Assembly (NCBI RefSeq): GCF_018388425.1
Contig: NZ_CP074406.1
Location: 558,001-622,000 of the forward strand
Length of the DNA stretch: 64,000 nucleotides
Direction: 5' to 3'
Origin: Nocardioides faecalis
GTDB lineage: Bacteria > Actinomycetota > Actinomycetes > Propionibacteriales > Nocardioidaceae
The notes below the pieces were generated by a model. The model did not search any database. It was not told where the DNA came from and worked only from the letters and a program-made list of their open reading frames with translations. Below are positions 1 to 8,325 of the stretch, in pieces. The translations under genes and the position numbers were made by a program. Each line of letters opens with the position of its first letter. Position 1 is the stretch's first letter.

Positions 1-1
1 G

Positions 2-1162
2 GTGAACCGGGTGCTGCGCGAGCAGATCACGGGCATCCGCGTGGTGCGCGCCTTCGTCCGCGAGCCGGAGGAGACCGCCCGCTTCGCCCGCGCCAACGAC
101 GACCTCACCGAGGTCTCCATCCGCGCCGGCCGCTGGATGGCGCTGATGTTCCCCGTGGTGATGGGCGTGTCCAACATCGCCAGCGTCGGGGTGATCTGGT
201 TCGGCGGCCACCGCGTCGACAGCGGCCAGATGGAGGTCGGCGCCCTCACCGCGTTCCTGACCTACCTGATGCAGATCCTGATGTCGGTGATGATGGGCAC
301 CTTCATGCTGATGACGATCCCGCGGGCCTCGGTCAGCGCCGGCCGGATCGCCGAGGTCCTCGACACCGCCTCCAGCGTCGTACCGCCCGCGGACCCGGTG
401 CGCCACCTCGACGTCGCCGGGCACCTCGACCTCGTCGACGTCTCGCTCACCTACCCCGGCGCCGAGGCGCCCGTGCTGCGCGGCGTCTCCTTCAGCGCCC
501 GGCCGGGCCAGACGGTGGCGATCATCGGCTCCACCGGAGCCGGCAAGTCCACCCTGGTCAACCTGGTGCCGCGGCTGCTGGACGCCACCGAGGGCACCGT
601 GAAGGTCGACGGCGTCGACGTACGCGACCTCGACCCCGAGCTGCTGTGGTCGCGGATCGGGCTGGTGCCCCAGCGCGCCTTCCTGTTCTCCGGCACCATC
701 GCCTCCAACCTGCGCTACGGCCGGCCCGAGGCCGGCGACGAGGAGCTGTGGGCCGCCCTCGAGGTGGCCCAGGCCGCCGACTTCGTCCGCGAGATGCCCC
801 AAGGTCTCGACACCCCGGTCGCCCAAGGCGGCACGACCGTCTCCGGCGGGCAGCGCCAGCGCCTGGCCATCGCCCGGGCGCTGGTACGACGCCCCGAGAT
901 CTACCTGTTCGACGACGCGTTCTCCGCGCTCGACGTCGCCACCGACGCCCGGCTGCGCGCGGCGCTGCGGCCGCTCACCCGCACCGCGACGGTCGTCGTG
1001 GTCGGCCAGCGCATCGCCACCATCCGCGACGCCGACGTGATCCTCGTGCTCGAGGACGGCGAGGTCGTCGGCCGCGGCACCCATGACGAGCTGATCGCGG
1101 ACAACGACACCTACCGCGAGATCGCAGCCTCGCAGGGCATCACCGAGGAGGAGGCAGCATGA
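2..1162 (+). CDS. ABC exporter half-transporter, ATP-binding/permease (5' truncated)
   Basis: This is the C-terminal 386 residues of an exporter-type ABC protein; the window edge removes the first membrane helices. The remaining transmembrane segments are followed by an ATPase domain with Walker A (GSTGAGKST, about residue 177), signature VSGGQRQRLAIARAL and Walker B LFDDAFSALD. The catalytic glutamate after Walker B is aspartate and the switch histidine is glutamine (VVGQRIATI), so this half carries a degenerate ATP site but a good signature. It overlaps the next gene by 4 bp (ATGA), so the two are co-translated and should form a heterodimer. The substrate cannot be read from sequence; drugs or lipids are usual for this group (LmrCD/TmrAB-like). 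Family assignment is firm. Confidence 0.93.
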   Translation: MNRVLREQITGIRVVRAFVREPEETARFARANDDLTEVSIRAGRWMALMFPVVMGVSNIASVGVIWFGGHRVDSGQMEVGALTAFLTYLMQILMSVMMGTFMLMTIPRASVSAGRIAEVLDTASSVVPPADPVRHLDVAGHLDLVDVSLTYPGAEAPVLRGVSFSARPGQTVAIIGSTGAGKSTLVNLVPRLLDATEGTVKVDGVDVRDLDPELLWSRIGLVPQRAFLFSGTIASNLRYGRPEAGDEELWAALEVAQAADFVREMPQGLDTPVAQGGTTVSGGQRQRLAIARALVRRPEIYLFDDAFSALDVATDARLRAALRPLTRTATVVVVGQRIATIRDADVILVLEDGEVVGRGTHDELIADNDTYREIAASQGITEEEAA

Positions 1163-3189
1163 GCGGGGTCTCGGCAGGCGCATCCGGTGGGGGTGCGCCC
1201 GGCGGCGGCTCCGGCACGATGAAGGAGACCGAGCGCATCGTGCAGACCGGCGGCCCCGGCCGCGGGCCGATGGGCGGCATGGTCGGGCAGAAGGCCGACG
1301 ACTTCGGCGCCTCGGCCCGCCGGCTGCTCGGCCTGCTGCGTCCCGCGCGGGGACGGGCGCTGGTCGTGCTGCTGCTCGGCATGGGGTCGGTGACCTCGGT
1401 CGCCGTCGGCCCGTGGCTGCTCGGCCGGGCCACCGACCAGGTGTTCTCCGGGTTCGTGGCCCGGCAGCCCGGCGTCGCCGACGCCGCCTCCAAGGCCGAC
1501 GCCGTGGCGCGCGCCGAGCAGTCCGGCGACGACCGCTTCGCCGACTTCCTGCGCGGCCTCGACTTCGTGCCCGGCCAGGGCGTCGACTTCGACAAGGTCG
1601 CCTCGATCCTGCTGATCACCCTCGCCCTGTACGTCGGCGGCCAGGTGCTCGGCTGGCTGCAGGGCTTCCTGGTCAACGACATCGTGCAGCACACCGTGCG
1701 CCGGATGCGCTCGGACGTGGAGGACAAGGTGCACCGCCTGCCGTTGTCCTACTTCGACCGCCAGCCGCGCGGCGAGCTGCTCAGCCGCGTCACCAACGAC
1801 ATCGACAACGTCGCGCAGAACCTGCAGCAGACGATGAGCCAGCTGCTCACCGCGCTGCTCACCGTGGTCAGCGTGCTGGCGATGATGTTCTGGGTCTCGC
1901 CGCTGCTGGCGCTGATCGCGCTGGTCTCCGTGCCGGCGGCCGCCTTCGCCACGACCCGGATCATGAAGCGCTCCCAGGGCCAGTTCATCGACCAGTGGCG
2001 CCAGACCGGTCGGCTCAACGCCCAGATCGAGGAGGCCATCTCCGGCCACGCGCTGGTGACGGTCTTCGGCCGCCGCGCTGCTGTCGAGGCGACGTTCGAG
2101 GAGTCCAACGAGAAGCTCTACCAGGCCTCCTACCGCGCACAGTTCATCTCGGGCCTGGTGATGCCGACGACGATGCTGATCGGCAACCTGAACTACGTGC
2201 TGATCGCCGTGATCGGCGGCGTGCGGGTGACCTCCGGCTCGCTGTCGCTGGGCGACGTGCAGGCCTTCGTGCAGTACTCGCGGACCTTCACCCAGCCGAT
2301 CACCCAGATCGCCTCCATGGCCAACCTGCTGCAGTCCGGCGTGGCGTCGGCCGAGCGGGTCTTCGAGCTGCTGGACGCCGAGGAGGAGGCGGACCCCACC
2401 CGGCTCGACACCGCCGCCGGGACGGCCCGCACCGCCCGCTCGGAGCACACGACGGGGCGGGTGGCCTTCGAGGACGTGTCGTTCTCCTACAACGCCTCCG
2501 AGCCGCTCATCGAGCACCTCTCGCTGGTGGCCGAGCCCGGCCAGATGGTGGCCATCGTGGGACCCACGGGCGCGGGCAAGACCACGCTGGTCAACCTGAT
2601 CATGCGCTTCTACGAGCTCGACGCCGGCCGCATCACCTTGGACGGCACCGACATCACCGCGATGCCGCGCGCCGAGCTGCGCAACCGGATCGGCATGGTG
2701 CTCCAAGACACCTGGCTCTTCGAGGGCACCATCCGCGACAACATCGCCTACGGCCGCCCGGACGCCACCGAGGAGGAGATCCGCGCGGCCGCCAAGGCGA
2801 CGTACGTCGACCGGTTCGTGCACTCGCTGCCCGCGGGCTACGACACCCGCGTCGACGACGAGGGGTCGAACCTGTCCGCCGGCGAGCGGCAGCTGATCAC
2901 GATCGCCCGGGCGTTCCTGGCCCAGCCCGCGCTGCTGATCCTCGACGAGGCGACCAGCTCGGTCGACACCCGCACCGAGCTGCTGCTGCAGCAGGCGATG
3001 GCGGCGCTGCGCACCGACCGGACCTCGTTCGTGATCGCGCACCGGCTCTCCACGATCCGCGACGCCGACCTGATCCTGGTGATGGAGCGCGGCCGGATCG
3101 TGGAGCAGGGCTCGCACGCCGAGCTGCTCGAGCGCGACGGTCCCTTCGCCCGGCTGCACGCCGCACAGTTCGCGGCCGCCTCGGTCTGA
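1159..3189 (+). CDS. ABC exporter half-transporter, ATP-binding/permease
   Basis: A complete 676-residue half-transporter that pairs with the upstream gene. An unusual 60-residue glycine-rich N-terminus precedes a six-helix membrane domain, then the ATPase domain with Walker A GPTGAGKTT (about residue 470), Walker B LLILDEATSSVD with the catalytic Glu, and the switch His in VIAHRLSTI. Its signature is LSAGE rather than LSGGQ. The two halves are therefore complementary: one composite site is complete (this Walker B with the partner's SGGQ) and one is degenerate, as known for asymmetric heterodimeric exporters. A loop of about 60 residues between the first two helices (residues ~90-150) is longer than usual. 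Confidence 0.95.
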   Translation: MSGVSAGASGGGAPGGGSGTMKETERIVQTGGPGRGPMGGMVGQKADDFGASARRLLGLLRPARGRALVVLLLGMGSVTSVAVGPWLLGRATDQVFSGFVARQPGVADAASKADAVARAEQSGDDRFADFLRGLDFVPGQGVDFDKVASILLITLALYVGGQVLGWLQGFLVNDIVQHTVRRMRSDVEDKVHRLPLSYFDRQPRGELLSRVTNDIDNVAQNLQQTMSQLLTALLTVVSVLAMMFWVSPLLALIALVSVPAAAFATTRIMKRSQGQFIDQWRQTGRLNAQIEEAISGHALVTVFGRRAAVEATFEESNEKLYQASYRAQFISGLVMPTTMLIGNLNYVLIAVIGGVRVTSGSLSLGDVQAFVQYSRTFTQPITQIASMANLLQSGVASAERVFELLDAEEEADPTRLDTAAGTARTARSEHTTGRVAFEDVSFSYNASEPLIEHLSLVAEPGQMVAIVGPTGAGKTTLVNLIMRFYELDAGRITLDGTDITAMPRAELRNRIGMVLQDTWLFEGTIRDNIAYGRPDATEEEIRAAAKATYVDRFVHSLPAGYDTRVDDEGSNLSAGERQLITIARAFLAQPALLILDEATSSVDTRTELLLQQAMAALRTDRTSFVIAHRLSTIRDADLILVMERGRIVEQGSHAELLERDGPFARLHAAQFAAASV

Positions 3190-3229
3190 ACCCGCTCGCC
3201 CGCGAGGGAACAGCCCGGTGGAAATCCCG

Positions 3230-3258
3230 TTGTGCGGGCGTGGACCGCGTCCTACCGT
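3230..3258 (+). promoter_or_regulatory. Promoter of the micropeptide leader (TTGTGC-17-TACCGT)
   Basis: TTGTGC (3230-3235) and TACCGT (3253-3258) are separated by 17 bases, a good housekeeping-sigma match. Transcription would start near 3265, a few bases ahead of the strong ribosome binding site of the 12-codon ORF. Confidence 0.55.
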
Positions 3259-3290
3259 TGAGGTACACGGGAAAGGAGGTGGTCCGAGGA

Positions 3291-3329
3291 ATGATTTCTT
3301 CAAGGACGCGTGAGGTGGCTGCTCGCTAG
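3291..3329 (+). CDS. 12-residue leader micropeptide (MISSRTREVAAR)
   Basis: A 12-codon ORF lies between the ABC exporter pair and the MFS exporter. It is preceded by GAAAGGAGGTGGTCC (3271-3285), an almost perfect complement of the 16S rRNA 3' end and by far the strongest ribosome binding site seen in the window. The spacing to ATG is normal. The peptide is MISSRTREVAAR and the stop codon is the first part of a hairpin (3328-3358). A larger stem-loop follows (3380-3441), and then the MFS gene 200 bases downstream. I do not recognise the peptide. Its position suggests a translated leader whose ribosome occupancy alters downstream RNA folding, but it could equally be a small functional peptide. 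Confidence 0.6.
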   Translation: MISSRTREVAAR

Positions 3330-3441
3330 CAGTCCCGCAGCACCCAGGACGGGCTGCTCGCGAATACCAAGCAGTCACCCGACCCGCAGGTGAAACCGGA
3401 TCGTCCTCCGGCCCTGGCCCCCGCGCCACACCTGCGGGTCG
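3328..3441 (+). promoter_or_regulatory. Structured RNA leader upstream of the MFS exporter
   Basis: Two hairpins follow the micropeptide. The first pairs AGCAG/CCCG (3328-3337, one bulged T) with CGGG/CTGCT (3350-3358) and begins inside the micropeptide stop codon. The second has a perfect 13-bp stem, 3380-3392 with 3429-3441, whose loop holds a small CCGGA/TCCGG hairpin. Neither is followed by a T-run, so they are not classic intrinsic terminators. Confidence 0.5.
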
Positions 3442-3498
3442 CTGCGTCTTCCGGCCTCCAGGTCCTCGAGCGCGGCCCCCAGCAGGCGGCGATGGTTG

Positions 3499-3532
3499 TT
3501 GGATGCAACCAATCCGGGGATACGGTGGGGGA
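3499..3532 (+). promoter_or_regulatory. Leaderless promoter of the MFS gene (TTGGAT-16-TACGGT)
   Basis: TTGGAT (3499-3504) and TACGGT (3521-3526) sit so that transcription would begin at or next to the ATG at 3533. No Shine-Dalgarno is present, which fits a leaderless mRNA. The MFS gene may thus have a second promoter besides the leader promoter at 3230. Confidence 0.5.
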
Positions 3533-5221
3533 ATGACTTCCACGCCGTCCGCCGCCGCGGAACCGGGTCAGATGACCCACCGCCAGATCATGGAGGCGCT
3601 CACCGGCCTGCTGCTGGCCATGTTCGTCGCGATGCTCTCCAGCACCGTGGTCAGCAACGCGCTGCCCGCGATCGTCCGCGACCTCAACGGCAGCCAGACG
3701 GGCTACACGTGGGTCGTCGTCGCCACGCTGCTGACCATGACCGCGACCACGCCCATCTGGGGCAAGCTCGCCGACCTGTTCAGCAAGAAGATGCTGGTGC
3801 AGGTCGCCCTGGGCATCTTCGCGCTCGGCTCGGTGATCGCCGCCGCGGCGCCCAGCATGGGTGCCCTGATCGGCGCCCGCGCCGTCCAGGGCGTCGGTGT
3901 CGGCGGTCTGACGGCGCTGGTGCAGGTCGTCATCGCGACCATGGTCAGCCCCCGCGAGCGCGGCCGCTACTCCGGCTACATCGGCGCGGTCTTCGCCACC
4001 GCCACCGTCAGCGGCCCGCTGCTCGGCGGTGTCGTCGTGGACTCCCCGCTGGGCTGGCGCGGCTGCTTCGTGCTGCTCCTGGTCCCCGCCGCCATCGCGC
4101 TGGTGGTGCTGCAGAAGACCCTGCGCCTACCGGTGGTCCGCCGCGACGTCAAGATCGACTACCTCGGCGCCCTGCTCGTCATGGCCGGCATCAGCCTCCT
4201 GCTGGTCTGGGTCAGCCTCGCCGGCTCCAGCTTCGCGTGGACCTCGCCCACGTCGTACGCGCTCGTGGTGGGCAGCGTCGTGCTGATCGCCGCCGCGATC
4301 TTCGTGGAGGCGAAGGTGGCCGTCGAGCCGGTCATCCCGCTGCGCCTGTTCCGCGACCGCACCACCGCGCTGGCCACGGTGGCCTCGGTGATGATCGGCG
4401 TGGCGATGTTCGGCGCCACCGTCTACCTGAGCCAGTACTTCCAGACCTCGCGCGGGATGAGCCCCACCGAGGCCGGACTGATGTCGATCGCCATGGTCGG
4501 CGGCCTGCTCGTCTCCAGCATCGTCAGCGGCAAGATCATCACCCGCACCGGGCGGTGGAAGCGCTGGCTGGTCAGCGGCATGGTGCTGCTCATCGTCGGC
4601 ATCGCCCTGCTCGGCACGATCGACGCCACCACCTCGCTGTGGATCGTCGGCCTCTTCATGGCGCTGGTCGGCCTCGGCGTCGGCGCCACGATGCAGAACC
4701 TGGTGCTGGCGGTGCAGAACAACACCGCCGTCGCGGACCTCGGCGCCGCCAGCTCCGTGGTCGCGATGTTCCGCTCCATCGGCGGCTCGGTCGGTGTCGC
4801 CGTGCTCGGCGCGGTCCTGGCCCACCAGGTGGCCGGCCAGTTCAAGGACGGCATCGCCGCGCTCACCGCCTCCGGCCGGCTCAGCCCCGAGCAGCTCGAC
4901 CAGCTGCGGCACAGCACCGGGGACATCCCCGACGTGGCGAAGCTGCCCGGCCCGCTCGCGGAGATCTACACGTCCTCCTTCGGTGAGGCGACCGGCCACA
5001 TCTTCGCCGTCGCCGTGCCGTTCGCCGTGTTCGCCTTCGTGTGCATCCTGTTCATCAAGGAGGTGCCGCTGCGCACCTCCAACCTCAGCGCCTCGAAGAG
5101 CGAGGTCGAGGCCGGCCTCGTCGCCGCCGGCGAGCCGCGGGACTACCCGGCGTACGTCGAGCCCGACGAAGTCGCGGAGGGCGGGGCGGATCGGGCCGAG
5201 GGCACCGGGCGCGACCGATGA
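3533..5221 (+). CDS. MFS drug:H+ antiporter, DHA2 (EmrB/QacA) type
   Basis: A 562-residue integral membrane exporter with about 14 predicted helices, which is the DHA2 drug-exporter layout. The opening helix contains LLAMFVAMLSSTVVSNALPAI, the usual motif of EmrB/QacA proteins with a conserved region where QacA-type pumps have the antiporter D. A long periplasmic loop (about residues 440-490) precedes the last helix, and the cytoplasmic tail is acidic. The ATG at 3533 is preferred over an upstream in-frame start at 3503 because homologues begin here and a -10 box sits 7 bases before it. It overlaps the MarR gene by 4 bp, so it is very likely regulated by it. The substrate is unknown. Confidence 0.9.
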   Translation: MTSTPSAAAEPGQMTHRQIMEALTGLLLAMFVAMLSSTVVSNALPAIVRDLNGSQTGYTWVVVATLLTMTATTPIWGKLADLFSKKMLVQVALGIFALGSVIAAAAPSMGALIGARAVQGVGVGGLTALVQVVIATMVSPRERGRYSGYIGAVFATATVSGPLLGGVVVDSPLGWRGCFVLLLVPAAIALVVLQKTLRLPVVRRDVKIDYLGALLVMAGISLLLVWVSLAGSSFAWTSPTSYALVVGSVVLIAAAIFVEAKVAVEPVIPLRLFRDRTTALATVASVMIGVAMFGATVYLSQYFQTSRGMSPTEAGLMSIAMVGGLLVSSIVSGKIITRTGRWKRWLVSGMVLLIVGIALLGTIDATTSLWIVGLFMALVGLGVGATMQNLVLAVQNNTAVADLGAASSVVAMFRSIGGSVGVAVLGAVLAHQVAGQFKDGIAALTASGRLSPEQLDQLRHSTGDIPDVAKLPGPLAEIYTSSFGEATGHIFAVAVPFAVFAFVCILFIKEVPLRTSNLSASKSEVEAGLVAAGEPRDYPAYVEPDEVAEGGADRAEGTGRDR

Positions 5222-5736
5222 CCGCGACTGAGAACCCGGTCGCCGAGCAGCCGGTCCCCGAGGGCCTGGGGGACAGCGAGGTCCAGCGGCGCCGGATCGC
5301 GGCGCTGCAGGACCTCGAGACCGAGGTCGCCGTGACGCTGCGCCGGCTGCGCCGGGTCATCGCCGAGCGAGCCCGCGAGGTGCACGCCGAGCTCCAGCCC
5401 GCGTCGTACCTGATGTTCGACTACATCCGCAAGGCCGGACCGGTGCGGGCCTCGGCCGTCAGGTGCGTGTTCGGCATCGACAAGGGGGCGATCAGCCGGC
5501 AGGTGCAGCACCTGCTCGACCTCGGCCTGGTCGAGGGCGAGCCCGACCCGGCCGACGGCCGCGCCACGTTGCTGTCGGCGAGCGCGGAGGGGATCGCCCG
5601 GCTGGACCGGGTGGCCGACTCCCGCCGGGTGATGCTCGCCGAGCGGCTCGCGGACTGGTCCGCCGAGGACCTCGAGGGCTTCTCCGCCACATTGCACCGC
5701 TACAACACTGCGCTCGGGACGCCCGAGGACGGTTGA
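5218..5736 (+). CDS. MarR-family transcriptional regulator
   Basis: A 172-residue winged-helix regulator. After an acidic N-terminus, residues ~20-150 show the MarR pattern: a first helix with LRRLRRVIAERA, a recognition helix in FGIDKGAISRQVQHLLDLGLV, and a wing with DPADGRATLLSASAEG. The ATG overlaps the MFS stop codon (ATGA), so repressor and pump are translationally coupled, the usual arrangement for ligand-responsive control of an exporter. The likely operator is near the MFS promoter, but I could not single out a clear palindrome there. It ends 25 bases before the convergent glucosidase gene. Confidence 0.9.
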   Translation: MTATENPVAEQPVPEGLGDSEVQRRRIAALQDLETEVAVTLRRLRRVIAERAREVHAELQPASYLMFDYIRKAGPVRASAVRCVFGIDKGAISRQVQHLLDLGLVEGEPDPADGRATLLSASAEGIARLDRVADSRRVMLAERLADWSAEDLEGFSATLHRYNTALGTPEDG

Positions 5737-5761
5737 GGCCTCAGGCGTCCCACGCGAGGCG

Positions 5762-7378
5762 TCAGCGCAGCCAGACGGCGGTGTGCGGGGGCAGCATGTT
5801 GTCGGGGCACGGCCCGCTGCTGATCAGCAGCTCACCGTCGCCCAGCGGCACCGGCGCGGTGCCGGCGTTGAGCAGGACCCGCAGCCCCCCGCGTCGTACC
5901 TCCAGCACGTGGTCGGTGGCCGTGGCCGTGGTGTCGTCGTCGGCGCCGGCGAGGAGCTTGCGGCGCGCGGCCAGCGCCCGGCGGTAGAACGACAGCGTCG
6001 AGTCCTCGTCGGCCAGCTGCGCCTCCACGCTCAGCGGCGCCCAGTCCTCGGGCTGCGGGATCCACGGCTGCCCCGCGCCGTCGCCGAAGCCGTACGGCGG
6101 CGCCGAGCCCGACCACGGGATCGGCACCCGGCAGCCGTCCCGGCCCGGCTCGCCGGTGCGGAACCACGACGGGTCCTGGCGCGCCTCGGGCGGCACGTCC
6201 ACCTGCTCCAGCCCGAGCTCCTCGCCCTGGTAGAGGTAGGCGGAGCCGGGCAGCGCCAGCATCGCCAGCGTCGCCGCCCGGGCCCGGGCCAGCCCCACCG
6301 GCCCGCCGCCGTACCGCGTCGGGTGCCGCTCCACGTCGTGGTTGGACAGCACCCAGGTCGGCGCCGCCTCGGCCACGGCGACCGCCTCGATCGACTCGTT
6401 GATCACGTCCGCGAACGACTCCGCCGACCAGTGGGCGCTGAGCCAGGCGAAGTTGAACGCCTGGTGCAGCTCGTCGGAGCGGATGAACTCGGCCATCGAC
6501 TCCGGCGTCTGGGTCCAGGCCTCGGCGACGGCCATCCGGTCGCCGGGGTACTCCGCGAGCACCGTGCGCCAGCGGCGGTAGACGTCGTGCACCTCGGGCT
6601 GCTCCCACATCGGCTCGTCACGCAGCACCCGCTCCACCATCGAGTGGCCCTCCGGGTCCGGGCCGCCCGGGGCGCCGGGCTCCTCGTCCGCCGCGGGCCG
6701 CTCCTGGTCGCGCAGGCTCTCCTCCTTGTAGAGGCCGTGGGCCACGTCGACCCGGAAGCCGTCGACGCCGCGGTCCAGCCAGAACCGCAGCACGCTGTCG
6801 AACTCGTCGCCGACCTCGGGGTTGCGCCAGTCGAGGTCGGGCTGGGAGGAGTCGAACAGGTGCAGGTACCACTGCCCGTCGGGCACCCGGGTCCAGGCCG
6901 GGCCACCGAAGACGGACTGCCAGTTGTTCGGCGGCTCGGAGCCCTCGGGCCCGCGGCCGTCGCGGAACAGGTAGCGCGCCCGCTCCGGCGAGCCGGGCTC
7001 CGCGGCCAGCGCGGCCTGGAACCAGACGTGGGCGTCCGAGGTGTGGTTCGGCACCAGGTCCACGATCACCCGCAGCCCCAGGCCGTGCGCGGTCTCGAGC
7101 AGGGTGTCGATGTCGGCCAGGGTGCCGAACCGCGGGTCGACGTCGCGGTAGTCGGCGACGTCGTACCCGTGGTCCTTCTGGGGGGAGGTGTAGAACGGCG
7201 TGATCCACAGGGCGTCCACCCCGAGGTCGCACAGGTAGGGCAGCCGGGACGTGATGCCGGGCAGGTCGCCGATCCCGTCGGCACCGAGGCCGTCGGCGAA
7301 GCTGCGGACGTAGACCTGGTAGACGACGGCGTCACGCCACCACGGCGCGCCGCCCGGACTGGAGGTGAGAGTGGTCAC
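5762..7378 (-). CDS. GH13 alpha-glucosidase (oligo-1,6-glucosidase-like)
   Basis: A 538-residue cytoplasmic glycoside hydrolase that should split alpha-glucosides to glucose. The four GH13 regions are visible: DLVPNHTS (region I), [10 protein letters not shown] with the nucleophile Asp (region II), AVAEAW with the acid/base Glu (region III) and LSNHDVERH with the transition-state Asp (region IV). The N-terminal [17 protein letters not shown] is typical of the alpha-glucosidase/trehalose-synthase branch. The length suits alpha-glucosidase and there is no maltokinase domain, so trehalose synthase is less likely. There is no signal peptide. The start is GTG. It stands alone, converging with the MarR gene. 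Confidence 0.9.
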   Translation of the reverse strand: MTTLTSSPGGAPWWRDAVVYQVYVRSFADGLGADGIGDLPGITSRLPYLCDLGVDALWITPFYTSPQKDHGYDVADYRDVDPRFGTLADIDTLLETAHGLGLRVIVDLVPNHTSDAHVWFQAALAAEPGSPERARYLFRDGRGPEGSEPPNNWQSVFGGPAWTRVPDGQWYLHLFDSSQPDLDWRNPEVGDEFDSVLRFWLDRGVDGFRVDVAHGLYKEESLRDQERPAADEEPGAPGGPDPEGHSMVERVLRDEPMWEQPEVHDVYRRWRTVLAEYPGDRMAVAEAWTQTPESMAEFIRSDELHQAFNFAWLSAHWSAESFADVINESIEAVAVAEAAPTWVLSNHDVERHPTRYGGGPVGLARARAATLAMLALPGSAYLYQGEELGLEQVDVPPEARQDPSWFRTGEPGRDGCRVPIPWSGSAPPYGFGDGAGQPWIPQPEDWAPLSVEAQLADEDSTLSFYRRALAARRKLLAGADDDTTATATDHVLEVRRGGLRVLLNAGTAPVPLGDGELLISSGPCPDNMLPPHTAVWLR

Positions 7379-7452
7379 CGCCCCAGGGTGCCACGCGGTG
7401 GGAGGGGTCCCGAGGCCCGGTCGGCGAGCGTGCCGCCAGCCTCCGGATGGGA

Positions 7453-7464
7453 CACAATGGCGGA
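7453..7464 (+). promoter_or_regulatory. Leaderless promoter of the DtxR-family gene
   Basis: CACAAT (7453-7458) is six bases ahead of the GTG at 7465, and no ribosome binding site intervenes. This spacing recurs at several genes of the window and indicates a leaderless transcript. Confidence 0.4.
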
Positions 7465-8151
7465 GTGAGCGACCTCATCGACACCACCGAGATGTACCTG
7501 CGCACGATCTACGAGCTCATCGAGGAGGGCATCGTCCCCCTGCGCGCGCGCATCGCGGAGCGCCTGCACCAGAGCGGCCCGACCGTGTCGCAGACGGTGG
7601 CCCGCATGGAGCGGGACGGCCTGCTGACCGTCGAGGGCGACCGCCACCTGGAGCTCACCGACGAGGGCCGCCAGCTGGCGGTCCGGGTGATGCGCAAGCA
7701 CCGGCTGGCCGAGCGGCTGCTCACCGACGTCATCGGCCTGGACTGGGAGCTGGTCCACGAGGAGGCGTGCCGCTGGGAGCACGTCATGTCCGAGACCGTC
7801 GAGCGCCGGCTGCTCGAGCTGCTCGACAACCCCACCGAGTCGCCCTACGGCAACCCGATCCCCGGCCTCGAGGAGCTCGGGCAGGAGACGGCGCCCGAGA
7901 CGTTCATGACCGACGTCGAGCCGTTGTCCAAGGCCGCCGGACCCGACAGCGCCCGGGCCCTGGTCCGTCGCATCTCCGAGGAGATGCAGAAGGACGAGTC
8001 GCTGATGAGCGCGATGCGCCGCGTCGGTGCGCTGCCCGACAAGACCATCACCATCCAGGCCACCGCCGAGGGCGTCCTGGTGGGCTCCGGCGGCGAGACC
8101 GCCGAGATCTTCCCCGAGGCCGCCGACCACATCTTCGTCAAGCGGCTGTAG
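7465..8151 (+). CDS. Iron-dependent regulator, DtxR/IdeR family
   Basis: A 228-residue metal-dependent repressor: N-terminal winged helix ([19 protein letters not shown]), central dimerisation domain and a C-terminal SH3-like domain. Starting at the GTG puts the metal ligand Met at residue 10 ([14 protein letters not shown]), exactly as in DtxR. The other ligands are present: His79 region ([10 protein letters not shown]) and H98-C102-E105-H106 in HEEACRWEH. Keeping Cys102 and Met10 argues for an iron sensor rather than the manganese type. In the cell it would bind iron boxes when Fe(II) is plentiful and repress uptake genes. No iron-uptake gene is in the window. Confidence 0.9.
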   Translation: MSDLIDTTEMYLRTIYELIEEGIVPLRARIAERLHQSGPTVSQTVARMERDGLLTVEGDRHLELTDEGRQLAVRVMRKHRLAERLLTDVIGLDWELVHEEACRWEHVMSETVERRLLELLDNPTESPYGNPIPGLEELGQETAPETFMTDVEPLSKAAGPDSARALVRRISEEMQKDESLMSAMRRVGALPDKTITIQATAEGVLVGSGGETAEIFPEAADHIFVKRL

Positions 8152-8195
8152 AGGCCCTGCGGGGTCCCTGCCGGGGGCCTGCCGCTCGTCGTACC

Positions 8196-8325
8196 GCCGA
8201 ATCTCCCCTTGTGGCCCGCCGAATCACCCCTGGTGGTCGGTCGAGTCGGCCTTTGTGGTCGACCACCACGGGTGATTCGGCGGGCCACGACGGGTGATTC
8301 GACGGGCCACGACGGGTGATTCGGC
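8196..8325. repeat. Intergenic inverted repeat with direct repeat units
   Basis: Two 44-base arms (8196-8239 and 8260-8303) are inverted copies with about six mismatches around a 20-base loop. The right arm is built from a CGGGTGATTCGRC unit that occurs three times in direct order (about 8269, 8291, 8313). It lies between the convergent DtxR and sirtuin genes and could act as a two-way terminator. The modular structure looks more like a dispersed genomic repeat than a single terminator. Confidence 0.75.

Noticed and set aside
1111..3543. Very long minus-strand ORF opposite the ABC exporter
   Set aside because: Repetitive Gly/Arg/Glu/His composition and no motifs. It is the antisense shadow of high-GC coding sequence whose real frame has clear ABC motifs.
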